NCBI GenBank assembly: GCA_019117205.1
Contig: DXAC01000077.1
Coordinates: forward strand, 1-43,121
Direction of reading: 5' to 3'
DNA: 43,121 nt
Source of the DNA: Candidatus Allofournierella merdigallinarum
Lineage (GTDB): Bacteria > Bacillota > Clostridia > Oscillospirales > Ruminococcaceae
Positions 36,760-43,121 of the stretch are shown in pieces. Under the pieces are notes generated by a model. The model saw nothing but the letters and a program-made list of their open reading frames with translations. It searched no databases and was not told the DNA's origin. Within the stretch, counting starts at the first letter, position 1. Each line of letters begins with the position of its first letter. A program made the translations under genes and the position numbers.

Positions 36760-38177
36760 GCATCCGCTTTGGCACCGGCGGCTGGCGGGCCATCATCGGC
36801 GACGGCTTCACCCGCCGGAACATCCGCCTGCTCTGCGGCGCGCTGGCCGGCCAGCTCAAGGAGGACGGCAAGGACCAGCAGGGCTTCGTCATCGGCTACG
36901 ACCGGCGCTTCCTCAGCCGGGAGGCCGCCTACTGGGCGGCGCAGGTGCTCTGCGGCCAGGGGGTGCGGGTGCAGCTCATCGACGAGGAGGCGCCCACCCC
37001 GCTGATGATGTTCTGCATCACCCGCTACGGCCTGGGCGGCGGCATGGCGGTCACTGCCAGCCACAACCCGGCGGTGTACAACGGCATCAAGGTGTTCCTG
37101 GAGGGCGGCCGGGACGCGGACGAGGCCTACACCGCCCGCCTGGAGGCCCGGGCGGACGCGCTGGAGGCCACCGGCGCGCCGCTGGAGGAGATGTCCGCCG
37201 AGGAGGCCCGCCGGCAGGGGCTGCTCGCCATCATCGACCCGATGAACGACTACATCGACAGCATCCTCAGCGTCATCGACACCGAGGCCATCCGCCGGCG
37301 GGGCCTGCGGGTGGCGCTGGACCCCATGTACGGCGTCTCCAAAACGGCGCTGCAAACGGTGCTGCTCACGGTGCGCTGCCACCTGGACGTGATCCACGAC
37401 CGGCACGACACCCTCTTCGGGGGCCGGCTGCCCGCCCCCAACGCGGAGACGCTGAACAGCCTGCGGAACTTTGTGAGCGAGCACGGCTGCGACATCGGCC
37501 TTGCCACCGACGGCGACGCCGACCGGCTGGGGGTCATCGACGACCGGGCCCAGTTCGTCCACCCCAACAAGATCCTGGTGCTGCTGTACTACTACCTGCT
37601 GCGCTACAAGAACTGGCGGGGCCCGGCGGTGCGGAACGTGGCCACCACCCACCTGCTGGACAGGGTGGCGGCGGACTTCGGCCAGACCTGCTACGAGGTG
37701 CCGGTGGGCTTCAAGCACATCTCCGGCAAGATGGCCGAGACCGACGCCATCATTGGCGGCGAGAGCAGCGGCGGCCTGACGGTAAAGGGCCACATCCGCG
37801 GCAAGGACGGCATCTATGCCGCCAGCCTGATCATCGAGATGATCGCCGTCACCGGCAAGAGCCTGTCGGCGATCTGGAGCGAGATCGAGCAGCGCTACGG
37901 CCGTTTCGAGATGTCCGAGCGGGACCTGACGTTCACCCGCCGGCAAAAGGAGGAGATCCTGGACAAGCTGATGGTGCGCCGGGAGCTGACGGACTTCGGC
38001 ATCCCGGTGGAGCGGGTCAGCTACCAGGACGGCTGCAAGGTCTACTTCCAAAACGGCGGCTGGATCATCGCCCGCTTCTCGGGCACCGAGCCGCTGCTGC
38101 GGATCTTCTGCGAGATGGACAGCCTCAAGCAGGCCCGGTCGGTCTCCGACCGGCTGGAGGACTTTCTGCGGGTCTGA
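36756..38177 (+). CDS. Phosphohexomutase (phosphoglucomutase/phosphomannomutase family)
   Basis: This 473-residue enzyme of the alpha-D-phosphohexomutase superfamily interconverts hexose 1- and 6-phosphates. Motifs in order are FGTGGWRAIIGDGF at the N-terminus, ASHNPAVYNGIK with phosphoserine Ser102, metal loop DGDADRLG (about residue 252), sugar-specificity loop GGESSGG and phosphate-binding loop RFSGTEPLLR near the C-terminus. All four are intact. Whether glucose, mannose or another sugar is preferred cannot be told, although the GESSG loop suits glucose and mannose. Its start overlaps the HAD gene stop, so the two enzymes are made together. With the importer upstream they could link imported hexose phosphate to glycolysis. 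Confidence 0.9.
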   Translation: MSIRFGTGGWRAIIGDGFTRRNIRLLCGALAGQLKEDGKDQQGFVIGYDRRFLSREAAYWAAQVLCGQGVRVQLIDEEAPTPLMMFCITRYGLGGGMAVTASHNPAVYNGIKVFLEGGRDADEAYTARLEARADALEATGAPLEEMSAEEARRQGLLAIIDPMNDYIDSILSVIDTEAIRRRGLRVALDPMYGVSKTALQTVLLTVRCHLDVIHDRHDTLFGGRLPAPNAETLNSLRNFVSEHGCDIGLATDGDADRLGVIDDRAQFVHPNKILVLLYYYLLRYKNWRGPAVRNVATTHLLDRVAADFGQTCYEVPVGFKHISGKMAETDAIIGGESSGGLTVKGHIRGKDGIYAASLIIEMIAVTGKSLSAIWSEIEQRYGRFEMSERDLTFTRRQKEEILDKLMVRRELTDFGIPVERVSYQDGCKVYFQNGGWIIARFSGTEPLLRIFCEMDSLKQARSVSDRLEDFLRV

Positions 38178-38192
38178 GCCCGCGGCGTTCCG

Positions 38193-38228
38193 GCGTCCGC
38201 CTCCCGTGCGGGGGGCGGGCGCTTTTTT
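38193..38228 (+). terminator. Intrinsic terminator of the importer-phosphatase-mutase operon
   Basis: GCGTCCGCCTCCC pairs with GGGGGGCGGGCGC (13 bp, two G-U) around GTGC and is followed by T6. Confidence 0.88.
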
Positions 38229-38259
38229 GCGGCCCCGGCGGCCAAAAGAGTGCAATATG

Positions 38260-38320
38260 TGCAGTTTTTTCTACCGTTGGTGCAGTTTCTCTTGCGAAAA
38301 CCACCATCGCTCACTATAAT
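38260..38320 (+). promoter_or_regulatory. GtrA-gene promoter with 21-bp-spaced direct repeats
   Basis: TTGCGA (38292-38297) and a perfect TATAAT (38315-38320) are 17 bases apart. Immediately upstream, TGCAGTTTTT (38260-38269) and TGCAGTTTCT (38281-38290) repeat at exactly 21 bases, two helical turns. They look like a tandem-site operator for an unidentified regulator. Confidence 0.65.
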
Positions 38321-38425
38321 GAAAAAGAAATTTGCCCCGGCCGGCGGGATGCGGCGGCTGCCCGGCGCGGCGGGGCGGACAAGGGCGGAGGAGCCGGCCC
38401 GGAAAAATCGAAAGAGGTGCGCTTT

Positions 38426-38980
38426 ATGAAATTGTGGAACAACTTTGCGGCAAAACACCCCGCGGCGGCCAAGTGGGTGCGGGAGGGCGGTCTGTTCGTG
38501 ATCGTGAGCAACGTGATCACCGTCTTCAAGTATCTGATGCTCACGTTCCTGCCGGCGGCCTTTGCTTTCCTGGGCGACGCCTCTTTCGGCTGGCCCGGCA
38601 TCCCCCTCACCATGTTCGGGGAGACTTTCGAGTGGAACATCCTGGGCTACGACCAGGCCCACGGCGGCCTTGCCTACTTCTGCGCCTACATGGTGGCCAT
38701 GGTCATCGGCGAGGTGGTGAACTTCCCCATCCAGCGCAGCTTCGTCTTCCGCTCCAAAGGCAAGATCGGCCCCCAGATCGCCTGGTACCTGGTGGCGTTC
38801 ATCATCATCACCTGCATCGTGAACTCCATCAACTGCATCTGGGTGGCGGTGGCCGGCCTGCTGGTGCCCGACTTCATCTACAACATCGGCACCACCGTGC
38901 TCAACGGCGGCATCTCCATGGTGGTCTTCTTCTTCGTCAACAAGAAGATCTTCCCCGAGGGCGCCGCGGCCAACAAGTAA
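38426..38980 (+). CDS. GtrA-like membrane protein
   Basis: This 184-residue protein has four hydrophobic segments (about residues 24-48, 75-92, 115-140 and 150-172), in the GtrA (PF04138) pattern. That pattern ends with an aromatic-rich last helix and a basic FVNKKIFP tail. GEVVNFPIQRSFVF is the conserved loop of the family. GtrA proteins are thought to assist translocation of lipid-linked sugars or to anchor cell-envelope glycosylation. It is longer than usual (120-150 residues) because of an insertion around residues 50-70. AGAGG precedes ATG 38426; the GTG at 38417 lies in the ribosome binding site. It is monocistronic with its own promoter and terminator. Confidence 0.82.
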   Translation: MKLWNNFAAKHPAAAKWVREGGLFVIVSNVITVFKYLMLTFLPAAFAFLGDASFGWPGIPLTMFGETFEWNILGYDQAHGGLAYFCAYMVAMVIGEVVNFPIQRSFVFRSKGKIGPQIAWYLVAFIIITCIVNSINCIWVAVAGLLVPDFIYNIGTTVLNGGISMVVFFFVNKKIFPEGAAANK

Positions 38981-38994
38981 ACCCCTCACAAAAG

Positions 38995-39036
38995 AAAAGG
39001 CGCGGGAGCATCCGAACGGATGCTCCCGCGCCTTTT
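38995..39036. terminator. Bidirectional terminator between convergent genes
   Basis: AAAAGGCGCGGGAGCATCCG pairs perfectly with the complementary 20 bases ending CCTTTT around a tight loop. It serves the GtrA gene (plus) and the zinc-ribbon gene (minus). Confidence 0.92.
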
Positions 39037-39050
39037 GTCCGCCGGGCCGC

Positions 39051-40706
39051 TCAGCCCACCCGGGCGTAGTATTGGTCGTTGATCACATTGCCCTCCGCGT
39101 CGTACTGCCACACGTTCAGCAGCAGATCGTCCTCAAAGGTCATGTAGTAGTCGCCGCTCTCGTCGGCCACGCCGTCCAGATACACCGCCAGCACGCCGCG
39201 GCTGATGTACCACAGGGTATAGGGCTCGCCGTTCAGCGTGTTGGCGTCCAGCATCAGCATCTCGCCGTCGTTGCTGCGCCAGTTGCCCCGCACCCGGGCG
39301 GCCAGGGAGTCCACACTGGCCCCCGCCCGGTTGTACAGGCAGGCCAGCAAAGCGCAGGTGTCCGCGTCGTCCAGGGCCTGGTATTCGCCGTCCACCATCC
39401 AGTAGCCGCCGAACACCACCGTGTTGCCCCCCTCCAGCACCACATCAAAGGCCGCCTCGCCCTCCGGCAGGGTGCAGTAGAGCAGATAGCAGGTGGAGCC
39501 GGGGGCGTAGGCGCCCTCCTCCGGCTCGTAGGTGCCCCAGAACAGCGCCTCGCTGCCCTCTGTCAGGGCGTCCAGCAGGGTCACGTCGTCGGAACAGAAG
39601 AGCATGGCGCTCTCCAGCAGGGCTTCCTCTTCCTCGGCAAAGGGGTCGCAGTAGCCGAAGTAGTACAGCTGGTCGCTGCCCACCGCCCCATAGGCGTTCA
39701 GGATGCCCTCCAGGCCGTCGTAGGTGGCCGGCGGGGCGGGGTCGCTGTCCGGCGCGGGCTGCACGTCCGGCAGGGGGATCACCTCGTCGGCCCCCGGCAG
39801 GGGAACGTCGCTGTCCGGCAGGGGGGCAGAGTAGCTGTAAAAGGGCGGCGGCGTGGTGGACAAAATGTCCACGGCGGACAGAACAGAGCCCACGACAGAC
39901 AGCACCGCGATCACCAGATACACCGCCACCAGCGCCGCCACCCGCCCGCCGTGGCGGGGCACATGGGCGTCGCCGCCCCGGGCATTGCAGTAGCTGCGGT
40001 TAAAGGTCAGGCCGTTGATCACGCCCACCACCAGGCCGACGATGCCCAGCGGCAGGGTCAGCAGGCCCACAACGCTCACCATGGAATAGTTGTGGGTGAG
40101 CACAGCGGCCAGGTTGGCCAGCTGAATCGCCAAACCGACCAGCACCAGGGGCAGGTAAAAGGTGACAAAGCGCCGGGTGTGGCCCCGGTAGAGCGCCTGG
40201 TAGCCCCCCAGGAAGAACGCCGCCCAGTTGAAGCGGCTCCTGCCGCCCTGGGCGATGGCGGCGAACTCCCGGGCATAGTAGGGGGAAAGGGTCGGGTCCC
40301 AGGCCGGCGGAGGCGTTTGGGGCTGGCCGGGGCCGTATGGGGCAGGGCCGCCGCTATAAACCGGCGGAGGCGTTTGGGGCTGGCCGGGGCCGTATGGGGC
40401 AGGGCCGCCGCCATAGACCGGCGGAGGCGTTTGGGGCTGGCCGGGGCCGTATGAGGCAGGGCCGCCGCCATAGACCGGCGGAGGCGTTTGGTGCTGGCCG
40501 GGGCCGTATGGGGCAGGGCCGCCGCCATAAACCGGCGGAGGCGTTTGGGCCTGGTCGCCGGGGCTGGGCGAGGCGGAGCCGTCACAGGCCGGGGCCTCCG
40601 GGGCTGTGTTTGCCGTTTCGGGCGGGGCAGGGGCCACCCGCGCGCCGCAGCGCGGGCAGAACGGCGCGCCGGGGACAAGGGCCGCGCCGCAGACGGTGCA
40701 GAACAT
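39051..40706 (-). CDS. Zinc-ribbon membrane protein with 19-residue Pro/Gly/Tyr repeats
   Basis: This 551-residue protein begins with a zinc ribbon (Cys3, Cys6, Cys17, Cys20). A Pro-rich linker at about residues 25-135 is built from four near-identical 19-residue repeats of the type TPPPVYGGGPAPYGPGQ. A hydrophobic DUF2628-like region with NWAAFFLGGYQALYRGH and three or four membrane segments follows (about 150-285), then an acidic Pro/Asp linker. The extracytoplasmic C-terminal domain of about 230 residues is rich in Tyr, Asp and Trp. The layout, cytoplasmic ribbon, membrane core and external domain, is common in Clostridia but has no known function. ATG 40706 has AAGGAGG nearby. A separate promoter precedes it on the minus strand, so it is probably monocistronic. 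Confidence 0.85.
   Translation of the reverse strand: MFCTVCGAALVPGAPFCPRCGARVAPAPPETANTAPEAPACDGSASPSPGDQAQTPPPVYGGGPAPYGPGQHQTPPPVYGGGPASYGPGQPQTPPPVYGGGPAPYGPGQPQTPPPVYSGGPAPYGPGQPQTPPPAWDPTLSPYYAREFAAIAQGGRSRFNWAAFFLGGYQALYRGHTRRFVTFYLPLVLVGLAIQLANLAAVLTHNYSMVSVVGLLTLPLGIVGLVVGVINGLTFNRSYCNARGGDAHVPRHGGRVAALVAVYLVIAVLSVVGSVLSAVDILSTTPPPFYSYSAPLPDSDVPLPGADEVIPLPDVQPAPDSDPAPPATYDGLEGILNAYGAVGSDQLYYFGYCDPFAEEEEALLESAMLFCSDDVTLLDALTEGSEALFWGTYEPEEGAYAPGSTCYLLYCTLPEGEAAFDVVLEGGNTVVFGGYWMVDGEYQALDDADTCALLACLYNRAGASVDSLAARVRGNWRSNDGEMLMLDANTLNGEPYTLWYISRGVLAVYLDGVADESGDYYMTFEDDLLLNVWQYDAEGNVINDQYYARVG
40304..40550 (-). repeat. 57-bp in-frame tandem repeats within the zinc-ribbon gene
   Basis: Copies of CCGGCGGAGGCGTTTGG begin at 40304, 40361, 40418, 40475 and 40532 on the plus strand, an exact 57-base pitch (19 codons). 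The nucleotide identity between copies is very high, with only a few substitutions (for example GTGC for GGGC, TATGA for TATGG). This points to recent expansion or gene conversion and probably variable copy number between strains. Confidence 0.93.
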
Positions 40707-40770
40707 AGCGTTTCCTCCTTTTTCCGCGCCCGAACGCCGAAAAGCGGCGAAAGCGCGGGGTTCTGCTTTC

Positions 40771-40799
40771 AGTATACGGCCTTTGGAAGCGCCGCGCAA
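40771..40799 (-). promoter_or_regulatory. Promoter of the zinc-ribbon gene
   Basis: Read on the minus strand, TTGCGC (40799-40794) and TATACT (40776-40771) are 17 bases apart, about 65 bases before the start codon. Confidence 0.55.
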
Positions 40800-40854
40800 G
40801 GGCCCGGCTCCCGGGGCGGCAAAAAAATCCCCCCCGCCGGCGGCGGCAGGACGC

Positions 40855-40884
40855 AAAAAAACGCCCCTCCCGGCGGGAGGGGCG
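40855..40884 (-). terminator. Terminator of the coaX-like / S-component / gtrA operon
   Basis: Read on the minus strand, CGCCCCTCCC pairs with GGGAGGGGCG around GCC and is followed by T7. It lies 11 bases after the last gene of the operon. Confidence 0.92.
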
Positions 40885-40894
40885 GCGAAACGGT

Positions 40895-41317
40895 TCAGTA
40901 GACAAAGGCCTTTTGAAGCAGGTAGTTCACAAAAAAGAGCAGGCTGTCCACCGGGATCTTGAAGCACAGCCGGGGCAGCTCCGGCGCCAGGGCAGCGGCC
41001 AGCGCCACCAGCAGGCCGCTGCACAGGGTCTTGCCCACCGTGATGGCGGTGTACAGGCCGGCGGAGCGGCCGTAGGAGGCCCGGCTGTGGAACACCAGAA
41101 AGTAGTTGATCAGGTAGTTCGCCAGGGCCGACAGGCCCCGGGCCAGGCAGGTGGCGGCCAGAATGGCCGCGCCCTCCCCGATGGGGCCCTCCAGCCCCCG
41201 GGCCAGCAGTTCAAAGGCGCCCAGGTCCACCCCGGCGGACACCAGCGAGGACAGGGCGAACCGGCCGAAAGGCCGGGCGGGCGCCGCGTTTTGAGGCGCG
41301 GCGGCAGCGCTGTGCAT
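40895..41317 (-). CDS. GtrA family membrane protein
   Basis: This 140-residue protein has the four-helix GtrA layout at normal length. FGRFALSSLVSAGVDLGAF is the first helix, LARGLSALANYLINYFLVF the conserved loop and second helix (the N/Y-rich segment is typical), and KIPVDSLLFFVNYLLQKAFVY the last helix with the family's NY..qk.f ending. The function is probably membrane passage of polyprenyl-linked sugars or a related envelope process. It starts 33 bases after the S-component stop with AAAGGAG upstream, and is the last gene of a three-gene minus-strand cluster. It is unrelated in sequence detail to the longer GtrA-like protein at 38426. Confidence 0.82.
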   Translation of the reverse strand: MHSAAAAPQNAAPARPFGRFALSSLVSAGVDLGAFELLARGLEGPIGEGAAILAATCLARGLSALANYLINYFLVFHSRASYGRSAGLYTAITVGKTLCSGLLVALAAALAPELPRLCFKIPVDSLLFFVNYLLQKAFVY

Positions 41318-41350
41318 GGAAAAGACTCCTTTCTGAACAAAAGGGCCGGG

Positions 41351-41962
41351 TCAGCCCCGGTGCAGCACCGGCCACACCGCCCGGCTGAGCACGCCGGACA
41401 CCACAAAGCCCGCGGCGGCCTCCACCGCGCCCTGCACACCTACGAACAGCAGCACGAACACAAAGGGGTTCGCCGCGCCCAGGGCGGTCACATAGCCCTG
41501 GATGAAGTCGGTGGGGTAGAAGCAGAGCACCAGCGCCCCCATGAAGAACAGGGTGTTCAGCACCGGGCCCGCCAGCGCCGCCGCGCCAAAGGCGGCGTTT
41601 TGCAGCGCCGGCCGGCCGGGCCGGTGCAGGGCCTTGAAAACAACGGCCGGCAGCCAGCCCGCCAGCACCCGGGTGGGCACGCAGGTCAAAAAGGTCAGCA
41701 CCGGGTTGATGGACATCAGGGTGGTGCCGAAAGCGTCCGCCCCGAAGCAGGTGGAAAAGCTGGTCAGCCCAAAGATGCCGCCCAGCACCGCCCCCTCGAC
41801 GGGCCCCAGCAGGATGGCGCCCACCGTCACCGGGATCATGATGGGGGTGATGGCCAGCGGCCCGATGTGGATGTAGCCCAGCGGGGTGTAGGCCAGCACC
41901 AGCACGATGGCCGCCAGCAGGGCAAGCCGGGTCAGACGCAGGGTCTTGGAACGATCATTCAT
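41351..41962 (-). CDS. ECF transporter S component, probably pantothenate-specific (PanT-like)
   Basis: This 203-residue, six-helix membrane protein is the substrate-binding subunit of an energy-coupling-factor importer; the EcfA/EcfT module is not in the window. The N-terminal LTRLALLAAIVLVLAYTPLG and the MIPVTVGAILLGPVEGAVLG segment have the small-residue pattern (AxxxA and GAxxxGP) by which S components dock on EcfT. Substrate assignment rests on context: the gene directly upstream in the same operon is a coaX (pantothenate kinase) homologue, as for known PanT genes. AAAGGAG lies seven bases before ATG 41962. If the coaX-like gene is not a true kinase, the substrate call weakens accordingly. 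Confidence 0.75.
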   Translation of the reverse strand: MNDRSKTLRLTRLALLAAIVLVLAYTPLGYIHIGPLAITPIMIPVTVGAILLGPVEGAVLGGIFGLTSFSTCFGADAFGTTLMSINPVLTFLTCVPTRVLAGWLPAVVFKALHRPGRPALQNAAFGAAALAGPVLNTLFFMGALVLCFYPTDFIQGYVTALGAANPFVFVLLFVGVQGAVEAAAGFVVSGVLSRAVWPVLHRG

Positions 41963-42026
41963 GGTTTTTCTCCTTTACTGCCGCTCCGCCTCAAAACCGC
42001 GGATACGGCGCAAGCATATTATGTAA

Positions 42027-42043
42027 ACGCCCCGGCGGGGCGT
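42027..42043 (-). other. Hairpin between the coaX-like and S-component genes
   Basis: Read on the minus strand, ACGCCCC pairs with GGGGCGT around GCC and is followed by TTTACATAAT. The T-tract is too short for a strong terminator, so partial attenuation between the two genes is possible. Confidence 0.45.
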
Positions 42044-42065
42044 CACACCAAGGAACAGGGGCCGC

Positions 42066-42842
42066 TCACCGGCGGTTTTTCTGCCAGATGGCGTACATGC
42101 CGTCCAAAATCAGGCTGTCGCACCGGCGCACCGGGGTCTCCATCGCCTCCAGCACTCCCTCGGGCAGCTGGCCGGTGGCGGCGACCCAGGCGTTTTCGCC
42201 CAGCTCGCCCCGCAGTTTGGCGAGCAGGCCGTCCAGCATGGCGGCGGTGCCCAGAATGGCCCCCGAGCGCAGGCAGGCGGCGCTGTTGGTGGAAAGGGGC
42301 GAAAGGGCCCGGGGCCGCTCGTCCAGGTCCACCTGGGGCAGCTGGGCGGTGCGCTGTACCAGGGCGCCCACCGCCGCCGCCGGCCCGGGCAGGATCATGC
42401 CCCCCACCAGCCGGCCCTGCCGGTCGATGCCCATCAGCGACAGGGCGGTGTCCGCGCAGAGCAGGATCGCCGGCGGCGGGTCCATCTTCAGGGCGGCCAC
42501 CCCGGCGGCCAGCAGCTCAGCTCCCAGCTGGCCCGGGTCGTCGATGGCGATGGAAAGGCCGCTCTTCAGCCCGGGGCCCACCGTCAGCGGGCGGCTGGCG
42601 CACAGCCGGCGCAGGGCGCTCAGCATGGGGGCGGTCAGCGCCGGGGCCACCGAGCCCAGGATGCCGCCCTCCCACTGGCGGCCCTGCTGGCCGTACAGCG
42701 CCAGCAGTTGGTCCAGGGCGATGGCGCACTCGTCGGCGGTCATCCCCGCCCGGGCGCACAGCCGGCCGGTGAACAACCGCGCCTCGCCGTCGTAACCGCC
42801 CACCGTGATGTGGGTGTTGCCAATGTTCACCGCCAGCACCAT
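42066..42842 (-). CDS. Type III pantothenate kinase (CoaX) homologue with altered active-site residues
   Basis: This 258-residue protein has normal CoaX length and the two-domain ASKHA fold. Family landmarks remain: IGNTH, VGPGLKSGL, VGGMILPG, TAQLP and the C-terminal ATGQL. The residues that do the chemistry differ. Asn6 replaces the first Asp of DxGNT. Glu109-Leu110 replaces the Asp-Arg of GADR, which holds the proposed catalytic base and a pantothenate contact. CADTALS (129-135) replaces the DxGTATT phosphate motif. It may be a divergent kinase, an inactive homologue or a Baf-like regulator. ATG 42842 follows GGGAGG; the longer open frame runs through the promoter. It is the first gene before the S component and gtrA. 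Confidence 0.78.
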   Translation of the reverse strand: MVLAVNIGNTHITVGGYDGEARLFTGRLCARAGMTADECAIALDQLLALYGQQGRQWEGGILGSVAPALTAPMLSALRRLCASRPLTVGPGLKSGLSIAIDDPGQLGAELLAAGVAALKMDPPPAILLCADTALSLMGIDRQGRLVGGMILPGPAAAVGALVQRTAQLPQVDLDERPRALSPLSTNSAACLRSGAILGTAAMLDGLLAKLRGELGENAWVAATGQLPEGVLEAMETPVRRCDSLILDGMYAIWQKNRR

Positions 42843-42875
42843 GGCCGCTTCGCCTCCCTTTTTTGCAGCGGCCCT

Positions 42876-42904
42876 ATTATATACAATATAAATGGGAATT
42901 GCAA
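42876..42904 (-). promoter_or_regulatory. Sigma-A promoter of the coaX-like operon
   Basis: Read on the minus strand, TTGCAA (42904-42899) and a perfect TATAAT (42881-42876) are 17 bases apart, about 35 bases before the start codon. Confidence 0.78.
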
Positions 42905-42956
42905 GCCCCATCGCCCCGCCCGGAAAAACTTTTTTGGATTTCTTTGAAAAAAGGTG

Positions 42957-42985
42957 TTGACATTCCCATACCACGGCGCTATAAT
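42957..42985 (+). promoter_or_regulatory. Consensus sigma-A promoter, probably of an rRNA operon
   Basis: TTGACA (42957-42962) and TATAAT (42980-42985) are both perfect consensus with a 17-base spacer. An A/T-rich tract with A and T runs (about 42922-42952) directly upstream looks like an UP element. It is by far the strongest promoter in the window. Confidence 0.85.
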
Positions 42986-42991
42986 AAACAA

Positions 42992-43121
42992 GCTGCCTCC
43001 GAGAGGGGCGCGGCAGAGGACCTTGAAAATTGAACAATAAGAAGAACTTGAAGGACCCTTTTTTGAGTGTGGAAAGCACTTTAAAAATTCCAAAAAGTAA
43101 TTCGCAGGACGCAAGCGATTG
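42992..43121 (+). other. Probable 5' leader of a 16S rRNA operon
   Basis: No protein frame with a ribosome binding site follows the promoter. The transcript contains TTGAAAATTGAAC (43023-43035), resembling the 'TTGAAAACTAAAC' leader element found upstream of Firmicute rRNA genes. The region is clearly less G+C-rich than the coding DNA around it. The 16S gene itself would lie beyond the window edge, so this remains an inference. Confidence 0.6.

Noticed and set aside
43036-43121. tRNA or 16S gene start at the window edge
   Set aside because: I could not find a cloverleaf or the conserved 16S 5' end within the remaining bases, so only a leader is annotated.

Overview
The window reads as chromosomal DNA of a G+C-rich anaerobic Firmicute (class Clostridia), most likely an Oscillospiraceae/Ruminococcaceae gut commensal. 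This placement is inferred, not searched. The grounds are strong AGGAGG-type ribosome binding sites, classic sigma-A promoters, G+C-rich intrinsic terminators, YesM/YesN-type two-component systems, an ECF-type vitamin transporter subunit, Ktr potassium uptake and a Crp/Fnr-linked ferredoxin. I count 37 confident genes and no phage, insertion sequence, CRISPR array or tRNA. No gene-free stretch exceeds 300 bases.

Layout. 1-3.3 kb: the 3' end of a LarA-like gene, a TauE/SafE permease, a hotdog thioesterase, a 41-bp tandem repeat array, and a minus-strand pair encoding a MIF/phenylpyruvate tautomerase homologue and a monoacylglycerol-lipase-like hydrolase. 3.5-12.8 kb: an Mgl-type hexose ABC importer (mglB-mglA-mglC) followed by a YesN-like regulator, a YesM-like kinase, a membrane-anchored periplasmic-binding protein and a second MglB paralogue. 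13-15 kb: ktrB-ktrA. 15-18.3 kb: a GH2 glycosidase and a Crp/Fnr regulator (minus), divergent from a ferredoxin-like protein. 18.5-27 kb: an uncharacterised operon of SIS-domain protein, NMT1/SsuA-type binding protein, two permeases, two ATPases, an anchored second binding protein, a polytopic histidine kinase and a LuxR-type regulator. 27-28.2 kb: a minus-strand endonuclease/exonuclease/phosphatase-fold protein. 28.4-38.2 kb: binding protein, YesM-like kinase, AraC-type regulator, second binding protein, ATPase and fused permease, then a YihX-like HAD phosphatase and a phosphohexomutase. 38.3-42.9 kb: a GtrA protein, a zinc-ribbon membrane protein with 57-bp repeats, and a minus-strand coaX-like / S-component / gtrA cluster. 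42.9-43.1 kb: a perfect sigma-A promoter and a leader that look like the start of an rRNA operon.

The unifying theme is that each of the three ABC importers sits beside its own two-component system and at least one extra binding-protein paralogue whose gene overlaps or abuts the kinase gene. I infer three independent three-component sensing modules (binding protein, kinase, regulator), each tuned to its neighbouring transporter. The most unusual are the 18.5-27 kb operon, whose two ATPases have complementary degenerate motifs, and the 28.4-38.2 kb locus. The transporter of the latter would normally be labelled 'iron(III)', but its downstream enzymes point to sugar phosphates.
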